A stretch of 64,000 nucleotides of DNA from Sphaerotilus microaerophilus (GTDB lineage: Bacteria; Pseudomonadota; Gammaproteobacteria; Burkholderiales; Burkholderiaceae_C). Shown here piece after piece: positions 51,570 through 62,241 of this stretch (position 1 is the stretch's first letter; each line of letters opens with the position of its first letter). Both the position numbers and the translations under genes were made by a program. The stretch covers positions 5,022,001 through 5,086,000 of the forward strand of contig NZ_AP025730.1 of NCBI RefSeq assembly GCF_023734135.1, given 5' to 3'. Below the pieces are notes generated by a model. It was not told the origin of the DNA and did no database searches. It was given only the letters and a program-made list of their open reading frames with translations.

Positions 51570-53183
51570 TCAGTGGGCGCCGCCCGCATCCCCCGCCACG
51601 CCGCCGCGCACCGCAGGCCGCCGGGTGAACCAGACCAACCCGATCAGGCCGAGGAAGATCCAGGCCGAGGCGAGGAAGATGTCGTCGGCCGCGCGGGTGT
51701 AGGCCTGCTGGTCGATCAGCCGGGTGACCTGGGCCAGCGCCTGCTGCTGTGACAGGCCGCTGCCCGTCAGCCCCGCCAGCGCCTGCTGGAAGGTGGCGTT
51801 GCCGGCGTGCAGCTGCTCGGCCAGGTGGGCATGGTGCATCGCCGCGCGGCTCTCCCACAGCGTGGTGGCCACCGAGGTGCCCATCGCGCCGGCGGTGATG
51901 CGCAGGAAGTTGGACAGGCCCGCCGCCGCCGGGATGCGGTCGGGCGTCAGGCCCGACAGCGTCAGCATGTTCAGCGGGATGAAGAAGAACGCCAGCGCCG
52001 CGCCCTGCAGGAGGGTGGGGACCAGGATGGTGCCGAAGTCGGCCTGCACGGTGAACTGCGAGCGCAGCCACAGCACCAGCGCAAACACGATGAAGGCGCC
52101 GGTGACCATGCGGCGCGGGTCCCACACCGACACCTTGCGGCCCACCAGCGGCGTCAGCACGATGGCCAGCAGGCCCACCGGCGCCATCGCCATGCCGGCC
52201 TGGGTGGCGTTGTAGCCCATGAATTGCTGCAGCCACAGCGGCAGCAGCACCACGTTGCCGAAGAACAGCCCGTAGGCCACCGAGATGCTCAGCGAGCCGA
52301 CCAGGAAGTTGCGCCGCGCGAACAGGCGCAGGTCGACCACCGGGTGGTCATCGGTCAGCTCCCAGATCACCAGCAGCACCAGCGCCACCGCCGCGGCCAG
52401 CGCCAGCACGACGATCTGGTCGGAGGCGAACCAGTCCAGCTCCTTGCCCTTGTCGAGCATCAGTTGCAGCGAGCCCACGCCCACCACCAGCAGGGCGAGG
52501 CCGAGGCTGTCGATCGGCACGTTGTGGGTGGGCGTCTCGCGGTGGCGGTACAGCGCCCAGGCCAGCAGCGCCGCGCCGATGCCCACCGGCACGTTGATGT
52601 AGAAGATCCAGGGCCAGGCGAAGTTGTCGGTGATCCAGCCGCCCAGCAGCGGCCCGACCACCGGCGCGACCAGCGTGGTCATGCCCCACATCGCCATCGC
52701 CATGCCGGCCTTGGCGGGCGGGTAGCTCGACAGCAGCAGGGTCTGCGACAGCGGGATCATCGGCCCGGCCACCAGCCCCTGCAGCACGCGGAAGGCCACC
52801 AGCCACTCCAGGCTGTGGGCGAAACCGCAGAGCCAGGACGCCAGCACGAACAGCCACACGCTGGCGACGAACAGCCGCACCGCGCCGAAGCGCCGCGTCA
52901 GCCAGCCGGTCAGCGGCACCGAGATCGCGTTGGCCACGCCGAAGCTGGTGATCACCCAGGTGCCCTGGTTGGGGCTCACGCCCAGGTCGCCCGCGATCGC
53001 CGGCAGCGAGACGTTCGCGATCGACGAGTCCAGCACGTTCATGAAGGTCGCCAGCGACAGCGCCAGCGTGCCCAGCACCAGGGCGGAGCCCGTCAGCGGG
53101 GCGGGCGCTGCACGCGCTCCAGACGACGCCGGTGCCGGAGCCGGTGGGCTGCCGGCGTCAGGCGCGGTGATCGCCTCAGCCAT
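51570..53183 (-). CDS. emrB: DHA2-family MFS drug transporter, EmrB type
   Basis: 537 residues from ATG 53183, chosen because it overlaps the emrA stop by 8 bp; the frame extends upstream but into the emrA reading frame. Fourteen membrane segments and the DHA2 motifs LDSSIANVSLPAIAGDLGVS, QGTWVITSFGVANAISVPLTGW and MAMWGMTTLVAPVVGPLLGGWI. Paired with EmrA and an outer-membrane channel it would form a tripartite pump across both membranes. Confidence 0.9.
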   Translation of the reverse strand: MAEAITAPDAGSPPAPAPASSGARAAPAPLTGSALVLGTLALSLATFMNVLDSSIANVSLPAIAGDLGVSPNQGTWVITSFGVANAISVPLTGWLTRRFGAVRLFVASVWLFVLASWLCGFAHSLEWLVAFRVLQGLVAGPMIPLSQTLLLSSYPPAKAGMAMAMWGMTTLVAPVVGPLLGGWITDNFAWPWIFYINVPVGIGAALLAWALYRHRETPTHNVPIDSLGLALLVVGVGSLQLMLDKGKELDWFASDQIVVLALAAAVALVLLVIWELTDDHPVVDLRLFARRNFLVGSLSISVAYGLFFGNVVLLPLWLQQFMGYNATQAGMAMAPVGLLAIVLTPLVGRKVSVWDPRRMVTGAFIVFALVLWLRSQFTVQADFGTILVPTLLQGAALAFFFIPLNMLTLSGLTPDRIPAAAGLSNFLRITAGAMGTSVATTLWESRAAMHHAHLAEQLHAGNATFQQALAGLTGSGLSQQQALAQVTRLIDQQAYTRAADDIFLASAWIFLGLIGLVWFTRRPAVRGGVAGDAGGAH

Positions 53184-54426
53184 GGCGGGCTGCCTTGGCG
53201 GCGGCCACCGGCTTGGGCTGGGCGCCCAGATGGGCGGCGATGATGCGCTGCACCGCCGCTTCAGCGGCCTGCTCGGGCGCATCGAACACCTTGGTGCTGG
53301 CCAGCGGCTGGCTGCGCGGGGCGTCGGCGAGCATCTTGCCGTCCTGCTTCGAGACGTCCACCGTGGCCTCCATCGACAGGCCCACGCGCAGTGGGTGCGC
53401 CGCCAGCTCCTTGGGGTCGAGGCGGATGCGCACCGGCACGCGCTGCACGATCTTGATCCAGTTGCCGGTGGCGTTCTGCGCCGGCAGCAGCGCAAAGGCC
53501 GCCCCGGTGCCGGCACCCAGGCCGGCCACGGTGCCGTGGTAGACCACCTTCTTGCCGTAGACGTCCGCCGTCAGCTCGGCGCTCTGGCCGATGCGCAGGC
53601 GCTGCAGCTGGCCCTCCTTGAAGTTGGCGTCCACCCAGACCTGGCCGAGCGCCACCACGGCCATCAGCGGCGCGCCGGGCTGCACGCGCTGGCCGACCTG
53701 CACGCTGCGGCGGGCGATGTAGCCGTCCAGCGGCGCCGGCAGCGCAGCACGGGTCAGCGCGAGGTGGGTCTCGCGCACGCGGGCCGCGGCCCGCTGCACG
53801 TTAGGGTGACCGGCCACGTCGGTGCCTTCGGTCAGCGCCGCGCCGGCCAGCTGCTGCTCCTGCGCCGCGGCCAGGGCCGACTGGGCCGCCGCCAGTGCGC
53901 TGCGCGCACCGTCGAGCTGGGCCTGGCTGTGCTTGAACTCCTCCTGGCCGACCGCGCCGCTGGCCAGCAGCGGCTGGCGGCGCGCCACGTCGTCCTGCAG
54001 GCGCTTCAGGTCGGCCTGCATGCGCTCCACCTCCGCCACGCGCAGCTTGACCTGCGCCTGCAGTCCGGCGCGGTTGGCGTAGAGGGTGCGTGCCTCGCGC
54101 ACCGCCTGGGCCAGCTGGGCCTCGGCCTGCTGCAGCGCGATGCGCGCATCGGCCGCATCCAGGCTCACCAGTGGCTGGCCGGCGCGGACGAAGTCGGTGT
54201 CATCGGCGTGGATGGCCGTCACCGTGCCGGCCACCTGCGGGGTGATCTGCACCACGTCGGCCTGCACGTAGGCGTTGTCGGTGCTCTCCCGCGGCGTGGC
54301 GAACAGCGCCCAGGCGGCGTAACCCGCGGCGCTCAGGACGAGGACGGTGCCGACCACGCCCAGCGCCTTGCGGCGGCGGGCCTGGGCAGAGAAATCGGCG
54401 GTGGCGGGGGAAGTCGGAGTGGACAT
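53176..54426 (-). CDS. emrA: EmrA/HlyD-type membrane fusion protein
   Basis: 416 residues. One N-terminal membrane segment (VVGTVLVLSAAGYAAWALF, ~28-46), the biotinyl-lipoyl part DNAYVQADVVQITPQVAGTVTAIH, a long coiled-coil hairpin at ~95-200 (TLYANRAGLQAQVKLRVAEV, ERMQADLKRL), and the closing barrel GYIARRSVQVGQRVQPGAPLM with VWVDANFKEGQL. It links EmrB to the outer-membrane channel. It lies 57 bp after the channel gene. Confidence 0.9.
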   Translation of the reverse strand: MSTPTSPATADFSAQARRRKALGVVGTVLVLSAAGYAAWALFATPRESTDNAYVQADVVQITPQVAGTVTAIHADDTDFVRAGQPLVSLDAADARIALQQAEAQLAQAVREARTLYANRAGLQAQVKLRVAEVERMQADLKRLQDDVARRQPLLASGAVGQEEFKHSQAQLDGARSALAAAQSALAAAQEQQLAGAALTEGTDVAGHPNVQRAAARVRETHLALTRAALPAPLDGYIARRSVQVGQRVQPGAPLMAVVALGQVWVDANFKEGQLQRLRIGQSAELTADVYGKKVVYHGTVAGLGAGTGAAFALLPAQNATGNWIKIVQRVPVRIRLDPKELAAHPLRVGLSMEATVDVSKQDGKMLADAPRSQPLASTKVFDAPEQAAEAAVQRIIAAHLGAQPKPVAAAKAARHG

Positions 54427-54483
54427 GGGAGCGGATTCGGGTTCGAAGGTGTTCGGTTCGGGGTCGCCGGCAGCGCGCGCCGG

Positions 54484-56064
54484 TCAGCGGGCTGCAGCGA
54501 CAGGGGTCGCCGTGGCGCTGGCAGTAGTGCTGGCAGTAGTGCTGGCAGTAGCGCTGGCTGAGGCGGTGGCCGCGACCGGGTCGGCCCAGCCGCCGCCCAG
54601 CGCCTTCATCAGTGCGGCCTGCGTGTCGAGCTGGCGCGCGGCCAGGTCCACCGCCAGGCGGCGCTGCGCCAGCAGCTGGCTCTCGGCGTTGAGCACCACC
54701 AGGTAGTTGCCCAGCCCGGCGCGGTAGCGCTGCTGCGCCAGCCCGTAGGCGGCCTCCACCCCGGCCTGGGCCTGGGCCTGCCCGGTACGCTGGCGCTGCA
54801 GCGAGGCCTGCGAGGCCAGCGCATCGGCGGCCTCGCGCACCGCGTCGAGCACGGTCTGGTTGTATTGGGCGATCGCGGCGTCGCGCTCGGCGGCCCGCCC
54901 CTGCAGCTGCGCGCGCAGCTGGCCGCCCTCGAAGATCGGCAGGCGCAGCGCCGGGCCGGCGCCGAGCGTGCGGCTGTCGAAGTCCAAAAAGCGATCCAGC
55001 CCGAGCGAGCTGAGCCCGACGAAGGCCGACAGGCGCACATCCGGGTAGAAGCGCGTGCGCGCCTGCACCACCTCCTGGCTGGCGGCCTCGACGCGCCAGC
55101 GCGCGGCCACCACGTCCGGGCGGCGGCCGAGCAGGTCGGCGCCCAGGCCCTCCGGCACCGGCGCGGCCCGCAGCGCGTCCAGCCGCGGCGCCAGCGCGTC
55201 GAGGGCCTGCGGCGCCTGGCCCGACAGCGCGGCCAGCTGGTGGCGCTGCAGGCGGATCTGCTCGTCCAGTGCCTCCAGCGTCACGCGGGCATCGGGCAAC
55301 GCCGCCTCGCCCTGGCGCTGCTCGACCTGGGTGTCCAGGCCGGCGGCCACGCGCTGGCGGATCAGGGCGAGCATCTCCTCACGCTGCGCCAGGGCACGCT
55401 GGGCCACCTCGCGCTGGGCCAACAGCCGGGCCAGCGCGACCCAGCCGCGCACCACCTGGGTGGCCAGCGCATTGCGCACGGCGGCCACCTCGGCGCGCGC
55501 GGCGCGCTCGCCGCCCAGGGCCGCGGCCAGCGCGGCCTGGCGCCGGCCCCACAGGTCCAGCTCCCAGCCCAGGCCGAGCGTCAGGTTGGCGCTGTCCCAG
55601 GTGTGGCCGGCAATTGGCGCGGGGACCATGCCGTTCTTGGTGTAGTGCTGGCGGGTGGCGTCGGCGTTCAGGGCGACCTGCGGGCCGTCCTCGCCGCGCA
55701 CGGCACCGATCACCGCACCAGCGCGTTCAAGCCGGGCCTGCGCCAGGCGCAGCGTGGGCTGGCCAGCCAGCGTGCGCTCGACCAGCGCATCCAGCCCGGT
55801 ATCGCCCCAGGCCTGCCACCAGGCGACGGCCACCGCGGGGCTGGCGGCATCGGCCAGGCCAAGGTCGGCGGGTGCGGCCAGCGCGGCGGGGGCACGCTGC
55901 ACGCCCGGCGAGGCGCAGGCGGCCAGCAGGAGGGCGAGCAGGGCCGGCACGGCGACCTTTGTGGCGGCCTTCTTGGCGGCCTTCGTGGCGGCGCGGGCCC
56001 GGTGGGGACGAGTGGCAGCCCGCTGGCCCGGTGCGGTGAGGGAGGAAGAGGGCATCAGAGTCAT
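54484..56064 (-). CDS. NodT-family outer-membrane efflux channel
   Basis: 526 residues. A signal peptide ends near LLALLLAACASPG (lipobox C at ~50), and two OEP repeats follow with the usual GLGWELDLWGRRQAALAAALG and FYPDVRLSAFVGLSSLG segments. The C-terminal 25 residues are a short Ala/Ser/Thr tandem (TASTTASTTASATA) encoded by 12-base direct repeats at 54516-54556. It starts 4 bp inside the marR stop and precedes emrA, forming a complete tripartite pump operon. Confidence 0.88.
   Translation of the reverse strand: MTLMPSSSLTAPGQRAATRPHRARAATKAAKKAATKVAVPALLALLLAACASPGVQRAPAALAAPADLGLADAASPAVAVAWWQAWGDTGLDALVERTLAGQPTLRLAQARLERAGAVIGAVRGEDGPQVALNADATRQHYTKNGMVPAPIAGHTWDSANLTLGLGWELDLWGRRQAALAAALGGERAARAEVAAVRNALATQVVRGWVALARLLAQREVAQRALAQREEMLALIRQRVAAGLDTQVEQRQGEAALPDARVTLEALDEQIRLQRHQLAALSGQAPQALDALAPRLDALRAAPVPEGLGADLLGRRPDVVAARWRVEAASQEVVQARTRFYPDVRLSAFVGLSSLGLDRFLDFDSRTLGAGPALRLPIFEGGQLRAQLQGRAAERDAAIAQYNQTVLDAVREAADALASQASLQRQRTGQAQAQAGVEAAYGLAQQRYRAGLGNYLVVLNAESQLLAQRRLAVDLAARQLDTQAALMKALGGGWADPVAATASASATASTTASTTASATATPVAAAR
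54515..54560. repeat. 12-bp tandem repeats in the channel gene
   Basis: Units of GTGCTGGCAGTA are repeated about three to four times and encode the Ala/Ser/Thr tail of the outer-membrane channel protein. Confidence 0.6.
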
Positions 56065-56630
56065 GGCGCGTCGGAAGAGAGGGGCAGCACGGAGGCCGGC
56101 GCCGCAGCGCAGCAGCCGGGGTCACGCAGGGCCTCGGCGTTGGCCGCCAGGCGCTGCAGCAGCTCGACCAGGGTCTGCCACTCGGCCTCGCTGAAGCCGG
56201 TCAGGTGGCGGTTCAGCACATCGGCCAGCACGCCGGGCACCACCTCGGCCTGGCGCCGGCCCTCGTCGGTGAGCTCGACCAGCACGACGCGGCGGTCCGT
56301 CAGCGAGCGCACGCGCCGCACCAGCGCCTTGGCCTCCAGGCGGTCGAGCGCCCGGGTGACCGCGGCCGGGTCGAGCTGCAGCTCGCGCGCCAGCGTGGCC
56401 ACCGGGCTCGGGCCGGAGCGGGTGAGCTTGTACAGCGGCAGCCACTGCGCGTGCGTGAGGTCGTGCTGCACCAAGTGGCGGTCTACCTGGGCGGCGATGG
56501 AGGTGAGCGCACGCCGCATCAGGTAGCCGATGCTCTGCTCGGGGCGCAGCGTGTCCGGCTGGTAGAACGAGCACGCGGACGAGCCGGCAGGCGGCGACGG
56601 GTCGGAGGAAGGGGTCGGAACAGGGTCCAT
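56061..56630 (-). CDS. MarR-family regulator of the efflux operon
   Basis: 189 residues. After a Pro/Ser-rich start, residues ~30-170 form a MarR winged helix: GYLMRRALTSIAAQVDRHLVQHDLTHAQWLPLYKL, the recognition helix SPVATLARELQLDPAAVTRALDRLEAKALVRR and the wing SLTDRRVVLVELTDEGRR. It overlaps the channel gene by 4 bp and is first in the operon, so it is likely an autorepressor released by a phenolic-type ligand. Confidence 0.9.
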   Translation of the reverse strand: MDPVPTPSSDPSPPAGSSACSFYQPDTLRPEQSIGYLMRRALTSIAAQVDRHLVQHDLTHAQWLPLYKLTRSGPSPVATLARELQLDPAAVTRALDRLEAKALVRRVRSLTDRRVVLVELTDEGRRQAEVVPGVLADVLNRHLTGFSEAEWQTLVELLQRLAANAEALRDPGCCAAAPASVLPLSSDAP

Positions 56631-56643
56631 CGGTCGGATAATA

Positions 56644-56657
56644 ATTGATCAGTCAAT
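56644..56657. promoter_or_regulatory. dyad ATTGA-N4-TCAAT, possible MarR operator
   Basis: It lies 14 bp upstream of the marR-type start, in an AT-rich gap toward the divergent MsbA-like gene. A second partial dyad (CAATG and CATTG, 56654-56678) follows. Size and place fit a MarR operator. Confidence 0.4.
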
Positions 56658-56751
56658 GAATGCTCAGACAAACATTGAATAGGCTCATAATTTCCTGGGA
56701 GTTTCCGGGCGGCAGTGATCCGGTCACGGCGGCTGCCTACACTCGCGCCCC

Positions 56752-58608
<1,857 letters not shown>

Positions 58609-58661
58609 CAGAGGAGGCGGCCGCCGGTGTATCGTTGTTGGCCAGCATCCTTCCCAGACCG

Positions 58662-59030
58662 ATGAGCGCTCCCCACCTCGACCAGCAGATCGACGCCCGC
58701 CGCGAGCCACGCTATACCGTGGCCTGGCGTGCGCGCATCGAGCTGCCCGACGGCCGCCAGTACGACGCCAAGGTGCGCGACATCTCTGAGAACGGCATCG
58801 GCCTGCAGTCCGACTACTGCGCGCAGGCCCGCAGCAACCTGCAGCTGACCCTGGGCGTGCCGGACCTGGAAGACCCCACCCACGTGCTGGCGGTGCCGGC
58901 CACGCTCAAGGTGATGTTCGTCGTCATGCAGGGCCACGACTTCCGCATCGGCGGCGTGTGGGCCAACATCGGCCCGCAAGCGCAGCACTTCCTGCACCAG
59001 TGGGTGCGCCGGCTGCGCCTGGGAGCCTGA
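58662..59030 (+). CDS. PilZ-domain protein
   Basis: 122 residues from ATG 58662. The c-di-GMP binding motifs are present: RREPRYTV (RxxxR, residues ~13-20) and DISENGIGLQ ([D/N]xSxxG, residues ~43-52). It should bind c-di-GMP and act as an effector on a surface or motility process. No target gene is adjacent. Confidence 0.88.
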   Translation: MSAPHLDQQIDARREPRYTVAWRARIELPDGRQYDAKVRDISENGIGLQSDYCAQARSNLQLTLGVPDLEDPTHVLAVPATLKVMFVVMQGHDFRIGGVWANIGPQAQHFLHQWVRRLRLGA

Positions 59031-59124
59031 TTCGCGTTGCATCAAGGCCGGTCGCCGGGACACTGCCGGGGTCGGGCAACGCTGACCTGCATCAAGGGCA
59101 CAGCCCCCTTCAAGCCCATACTGG

Positions 59125-59139
59125 TTCACGTATCGTGAA
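59125..59139. promoter_or_regulatory. inverted repeat TTCACG-TAT-CGTGAA upstream of the sulfur locus
   Basis: Perfect 6-bp arms and a 3-base centre lie 17 bp before the transporter start. This is a plausible operator for a dimeric regulator of the transporter-rhodanese-cytochrome genes; no regulator gene is nearby. Confidence 0.5.
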
Positions 59140-59156
59140 TCACGCGGACGGGCAAC

Positions 59157-60395
59157 ATGAGCAGCTCTCCGGTCGTGCGCGAGGGCTTCCGCGCCGACTT
59201 TCGCAGGGTCTTCGTCGATCCCTGGTCCCCCTATCTCGGCGCGGTACTGCTGGTCATGGTGGTGCTCGGGCTGATGGTCAACGGGGCCATCTGGGGTGTC
59301 TTCGGTGGCGTCAAGTACTGGGGTGACCGGATCAACGCCCTGCTCGGGCTCGGGCCACTGCTGGGCCTGCCTGGGGAGTTCGACGGGTTCCTGACCCACC
59401 GCATGTCGTTGATGAACACGGCGCTGGTGCTCGGCGCCTTCGCGGCCGCGCTGCTGTCTGCCCAGTTCCGGCCGCAGCGTGCTCCCAGACTCGAATACGT
59501 CTGGGCGGTGCTGGGCGGCGGCCTGATGGGCATTGGCGCCGCACTCGCCGGTGGCTGCACGACCGGCGGGTTCTTCAACCCGGTGATGTACGCCTCTCCC
59601 GCCGGTTGGGTGATGGGCATCGGACTGCTGGCGGGCGCAGCCCTCGGCATGAAGCTGCTTCTCTGGGCGATCGAGCACATCGAATGGGGCACGGCACCCC
59701 CACAGGCCACGTCCCTGTCGGCCGGCACGGTGCGGGCCATGCCCTGGTTCGGCATCGCCGTGGTGGCGGGTGTGCTGGCCTGGGCGGTTGGCTGGTACCA
59801 GAGCGGCGATGCGGCTCTGGTGACGCGCGCCGCCATCGTGCTGGGTGGCTTCGCGATCGGGTTCGTGCTGCATCGTTCGCGCCTGTGCTTTGCGCGGGCC
59901 TTCCGGGAACCCTTCGTGACCGCCGAGGGCGAGATGACCAAGGCCGTGATCCTGGCCCTGGCGATTGCGATGCCGATGGCGGCCTTGCTGTTCCACAAGA
60001 AGGTGATCGACCCCTACCTGGCCATCCCCGCCACGTTCTGGGTGGGTTCGCTGCTGGGCGGCCTGATCTTCGGCATCGGCATGGTCTTTGGCGGCGGCTG
60101 TGCGTCGGGTTCGCTCTGGCGCATGGGGGAGGGGCACGTCAAGCTGTGGGTGACGCTGCTGTCCTTCGCCTGGATCGGCTCGATCGCGAGCGCATTGTTC
60201 AAGAAGGCCGGCTGGACGGCGATCGACGAGACCAACCTGGAAACCTTCGAGGTCACCGGGGTGGGCTTCCAGGCCTACTGGCCCGATCTGATCGGAGGTT
60301 GGGGGCCGACGTTGCTCGTCGGAGCACTCGCCCTGGCGGTCTGGTACGGCCTCGTTCGATACAACGAATCCACGGAGCGATTCACGCTGCTGTGA
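59157..60395 (+). CDS. YeeE/YedE (TsuA-like) thiosulfate/sulfur transporter
   Basis: 412 residues with about ten membrane segments. The conserved cysteine loops are ALAGGCTTGGFFNPVMYASP (residues ~125-144), HRSRLCFARAFREPF (~238) and VFGGGCASGSLWRMGEGH (~305), the three cysteines that relay thiosulfate in TsuA. It is followed 92 bp later by a triple-rhodanese gene and a cytochrome c gene. Whether it takes up thiosulfate or exports a persulfide-bound sulfur cannot be told from sequence. Confidence 0.88.
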   Translation: MSSSPVVREGFRADFRRVFVDPWSPYLGAVLLVMVVLGLMVNGAIWGVFGGVKYWGDRINALLGLGPLLGLPGEFDGFLTHRMSLMNTALVLGAFAAALLSAQFRPQRAPRLEYVWAVLGGGLMGIGAALAGGCTTGGFFNPVMYASPAGWVMGIGLLAGAALGMKLLLWAIEHIEWGTAPPQATSLSAGTVRAMPWFGIAVVAGVLAWAVGWYQSGDAALVTRAAIVLGGFAIGFVLHRSRLCFARAFREPFVTAEGEMTKAVILALAIAMPMAALLFHKKVIDPYLAIPATFWVGSLLGGLIFGIGMVFGGGCASGSLWRMGEGHVKLWVTLLSFAWIGSIASALFKKAGWTAIDETNLETFEVTGVGFQAYWPDLIGGWGPTLLVGALALAVWYGLVRYNESTERFTLL

Positions 60396-60487
60396 GCGAG
60401 TCAACGGGCTCGCCCGGTCCTGGCCGGCAGGCGAACTGAACGGCCGGCAGGCGGGTGGGCACACCCATCTGGTTCGAGGAGAAACCC

Positions 60488-61672
60488 ATGAAGTTGGCAT
60501 CCATCAGACTGCATTCGCTGCCGCCGGGACGGGGCTACCAGGCCCTCGTGTCGACCGCCCTGCTCACACTGGCCTTCCTGCCGGGCTGCGCCTGGAGCGC
60601 AGCTGCCGCGGCCGGCCAGCCCAGGGAAGGCTGGTACCCGCGCCTCATCGAGTTTGCACAGGTGCGCGAGAACGTCGACATCCCACCGAAGAAGGGTGTG
60701 CTGCTGGTCGACTCGCGACCCGCGGCTCGGCAGTTCGACCCGGGCCACATCCCCGGCGCGATCAACATCCCGGACACGCAGTTCGAGAAGCTCGTGCAGA
60801 AGCTGCCGGAGGACAGGGCCACGCAGCTGATCTTCTACTGCGGCGGGCTGGAATGCATGCTCAGTCACAACTCGGCCTTCAAGGCCGAGAAGCTGGGCTA
60901 TTCGCAGATCCGCGTCTACGCGGCCGGCATGCCCGACTGGAAGGCCAACGGCGGCACCGTGGCGATCTCGATGGCACAGGTCAGGAAGCTGATCGAGGAA
61001 AAGGCCGCCCACACCCTGATCGACGCCCGGCCGAAGCGGGTGGCCGACAAGGGCATGATCCCCACGGCCATCAACATCCCGGACACGGAGTTCGACAGGA
61101 ACGTCGACAAGCTGCCCGCCGACAAGTCGACGCTGCTGGTCTATTACTGCGGCGGCCTGGAATGCGTGCTGTCCGAGAAGTCGGCCGACAAGGCACGCAA
61201 GCTGGGCTACACCAATGTCGTGACCTATCCCGAGGGCTACCCCGAATGGGAGAAGGCCCACGGCGCAGCGGTAGCCGGACCGTCCGCAGCCGCCATGGGC
61301 GGTGCAGCCCCGGCGGCCACCGCTGCAACGCTGCAACCGGGCAAGGAGAAGGGCTCGGTGAGCGTGGCATCGTTCCAGCAGGTCTGGCGTGAGGCGCCGA
61401 CGTCGCTCATGCTCGTGGACGTGCGAGACCCGAAGGAATTTGCGGCGGGTGCCGCCAGGGGATCGGTCAACCTCCCGATCAACGACCTCGAGAAGAAGGC
61501 CGACAGCCTGCCGGCCGACAAGCCGGTGGTGTTCATCTGCGGGACGGGCGCGCGTTCCGGCGAGGCCTATGACCTGGTCAAGATGCTGCGCCCGCAGTTG
61601 AAGGCCTTCTTCCTGGACGCCGACACGAAGTTCGCCGCCGACGGCAGCGTCACGATCAGCGAGAAGAAGTGA
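60488..61672 (+). CDS. exported protein with three rhodanese domains
   Basis: 394 residues from ATG 60488 with GAGGAG upstream. A signal peptide (LVSTALLTLAFLPGCAWS) ends near residue 38; LPGC may be an imperfect lipobox. Three rhodanese domains follow: 1 at ~52-155 (active site CGGLEC), 2 at ~160-255 (CGGLEC), 3 at ~285-385 (CGTGARSGEA). Domains 1 and 2 are near-copies (AINIPDTxFxxxVxKLP), pointing to a tandem duplication. A role in moving sulfane sulfur in the periplasm for the neighbouring transporter and cytochrome is inferred. Confidence 0.88.
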   Translation: MKLASIRLHSLPPGRGYQALVSTALLTLAFLPGCAWSAAAAAGQPREGWYPRLIEFAQVRENVDIPPKKGVLLVDSRPAARQFDPGHIPGAINIPDTQFEKLVQKLPEDRATQLIFYCGGLECMLSHNSAFKAEKLGYSQIRVYAAGMPDWKANGGTVAISMAQVRKLIEEKAAHTLIDARPKRVADKGMIPTAINIPDTEFDRNVDKLPADKSTLLVYYCGGLECVLSEKSADKARKLGYTNVVTYPEGYPEWEKAHGAAVAGPSAAAMGGAAPAATAATLQPGKEKGSVSVASFQQVWREAPTSLMLVDVRDPKEFAAGAARGSVNLPINDLEKKADSLPADKPVVFICGTGARSGEAYDLVKMLRPQLKAFFLDADTKFAADGSVTISEKK

Positions 61673-61712
61673 CCCCGGGCCCGCCCGGCATGCATCGCAC
61701 AGGAGTGTCCAG

Positions 61713-62114
61713 ATGAACCACCGCCCCACCACCGCAGCAGCAGCCGCCGCCGCGCTCGTCGCACTGCTGGCCCTGCCGATCACCCTCCAGGCCTACGAGG
61801 CCGACTGGAAGCGCGGTCGCATCTACTACCGCAGCGTCTGCACATCCTGCCACGTGACGCTGCCCGTCGGCTCGATCGCACCGAGCACCCGGCTCAAGGC
61901 CGGTTGGACGGCCTATCTCGCCGCCGACAAGCACGCCAAGGGCAAGGACACGGTCAGCCAGTACTGGAGCAAGGCCTACCGGACCAGCATCAAGGCCGGC
62001 AACAAGGCGGCCGAGAAATTCATCGACGTGCCGGACCAGGAGCTTCAGGAGGATCTGCGGGCCTTCCTGATGAAGGGCGCCAAGGACGGCGACGCGCCCG
62101 CCAGCTGCAACTGA
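61713..62114 (+). CDS. small secreted monohaem cytochrome c
   Basis: 133 residues. Signal peptide at 1-27 ([16 protein letters not shown]), haem motif CTSCH near residue 43, and a C-terminal helix with FLMKGAKDG that may give the axial Met. It starts 40 bp after the rhodanese gene. It could take electrons from sulfur oxidation in this locus. Confidence 0.85.
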   Translation: MNHRPTTAAAAAAALVALLALPITLQAYEADWKRGRIYYRSVCTSCHVTLPVGSIAPSTRLKAGWTAYLAADKHAKGKDTVSQYWSKAYRTSIKAGNKAAEKFIDVPDQELQEDLRAFLMKGAKDGDAPASCN

Positions 62115-62241
62115 GGCACAGCGACGGCGCGACGGCGGACCGCTGAACGTGGCTGACCAGGTGCCGGCAGAGGCCGGACCTGGCCTCCTACAATGCGACC
62201 CCTCCCGCCCATGGCCGCCTGTGCGGCCGCATCAGCACGTC

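Noticed and set aside
53184..53516. N-terminal extension of the EmrB frame
   Set aside because: It lies inside emrA in another frame; the ATG at 53183 gives the normal EmrB N-terminus.
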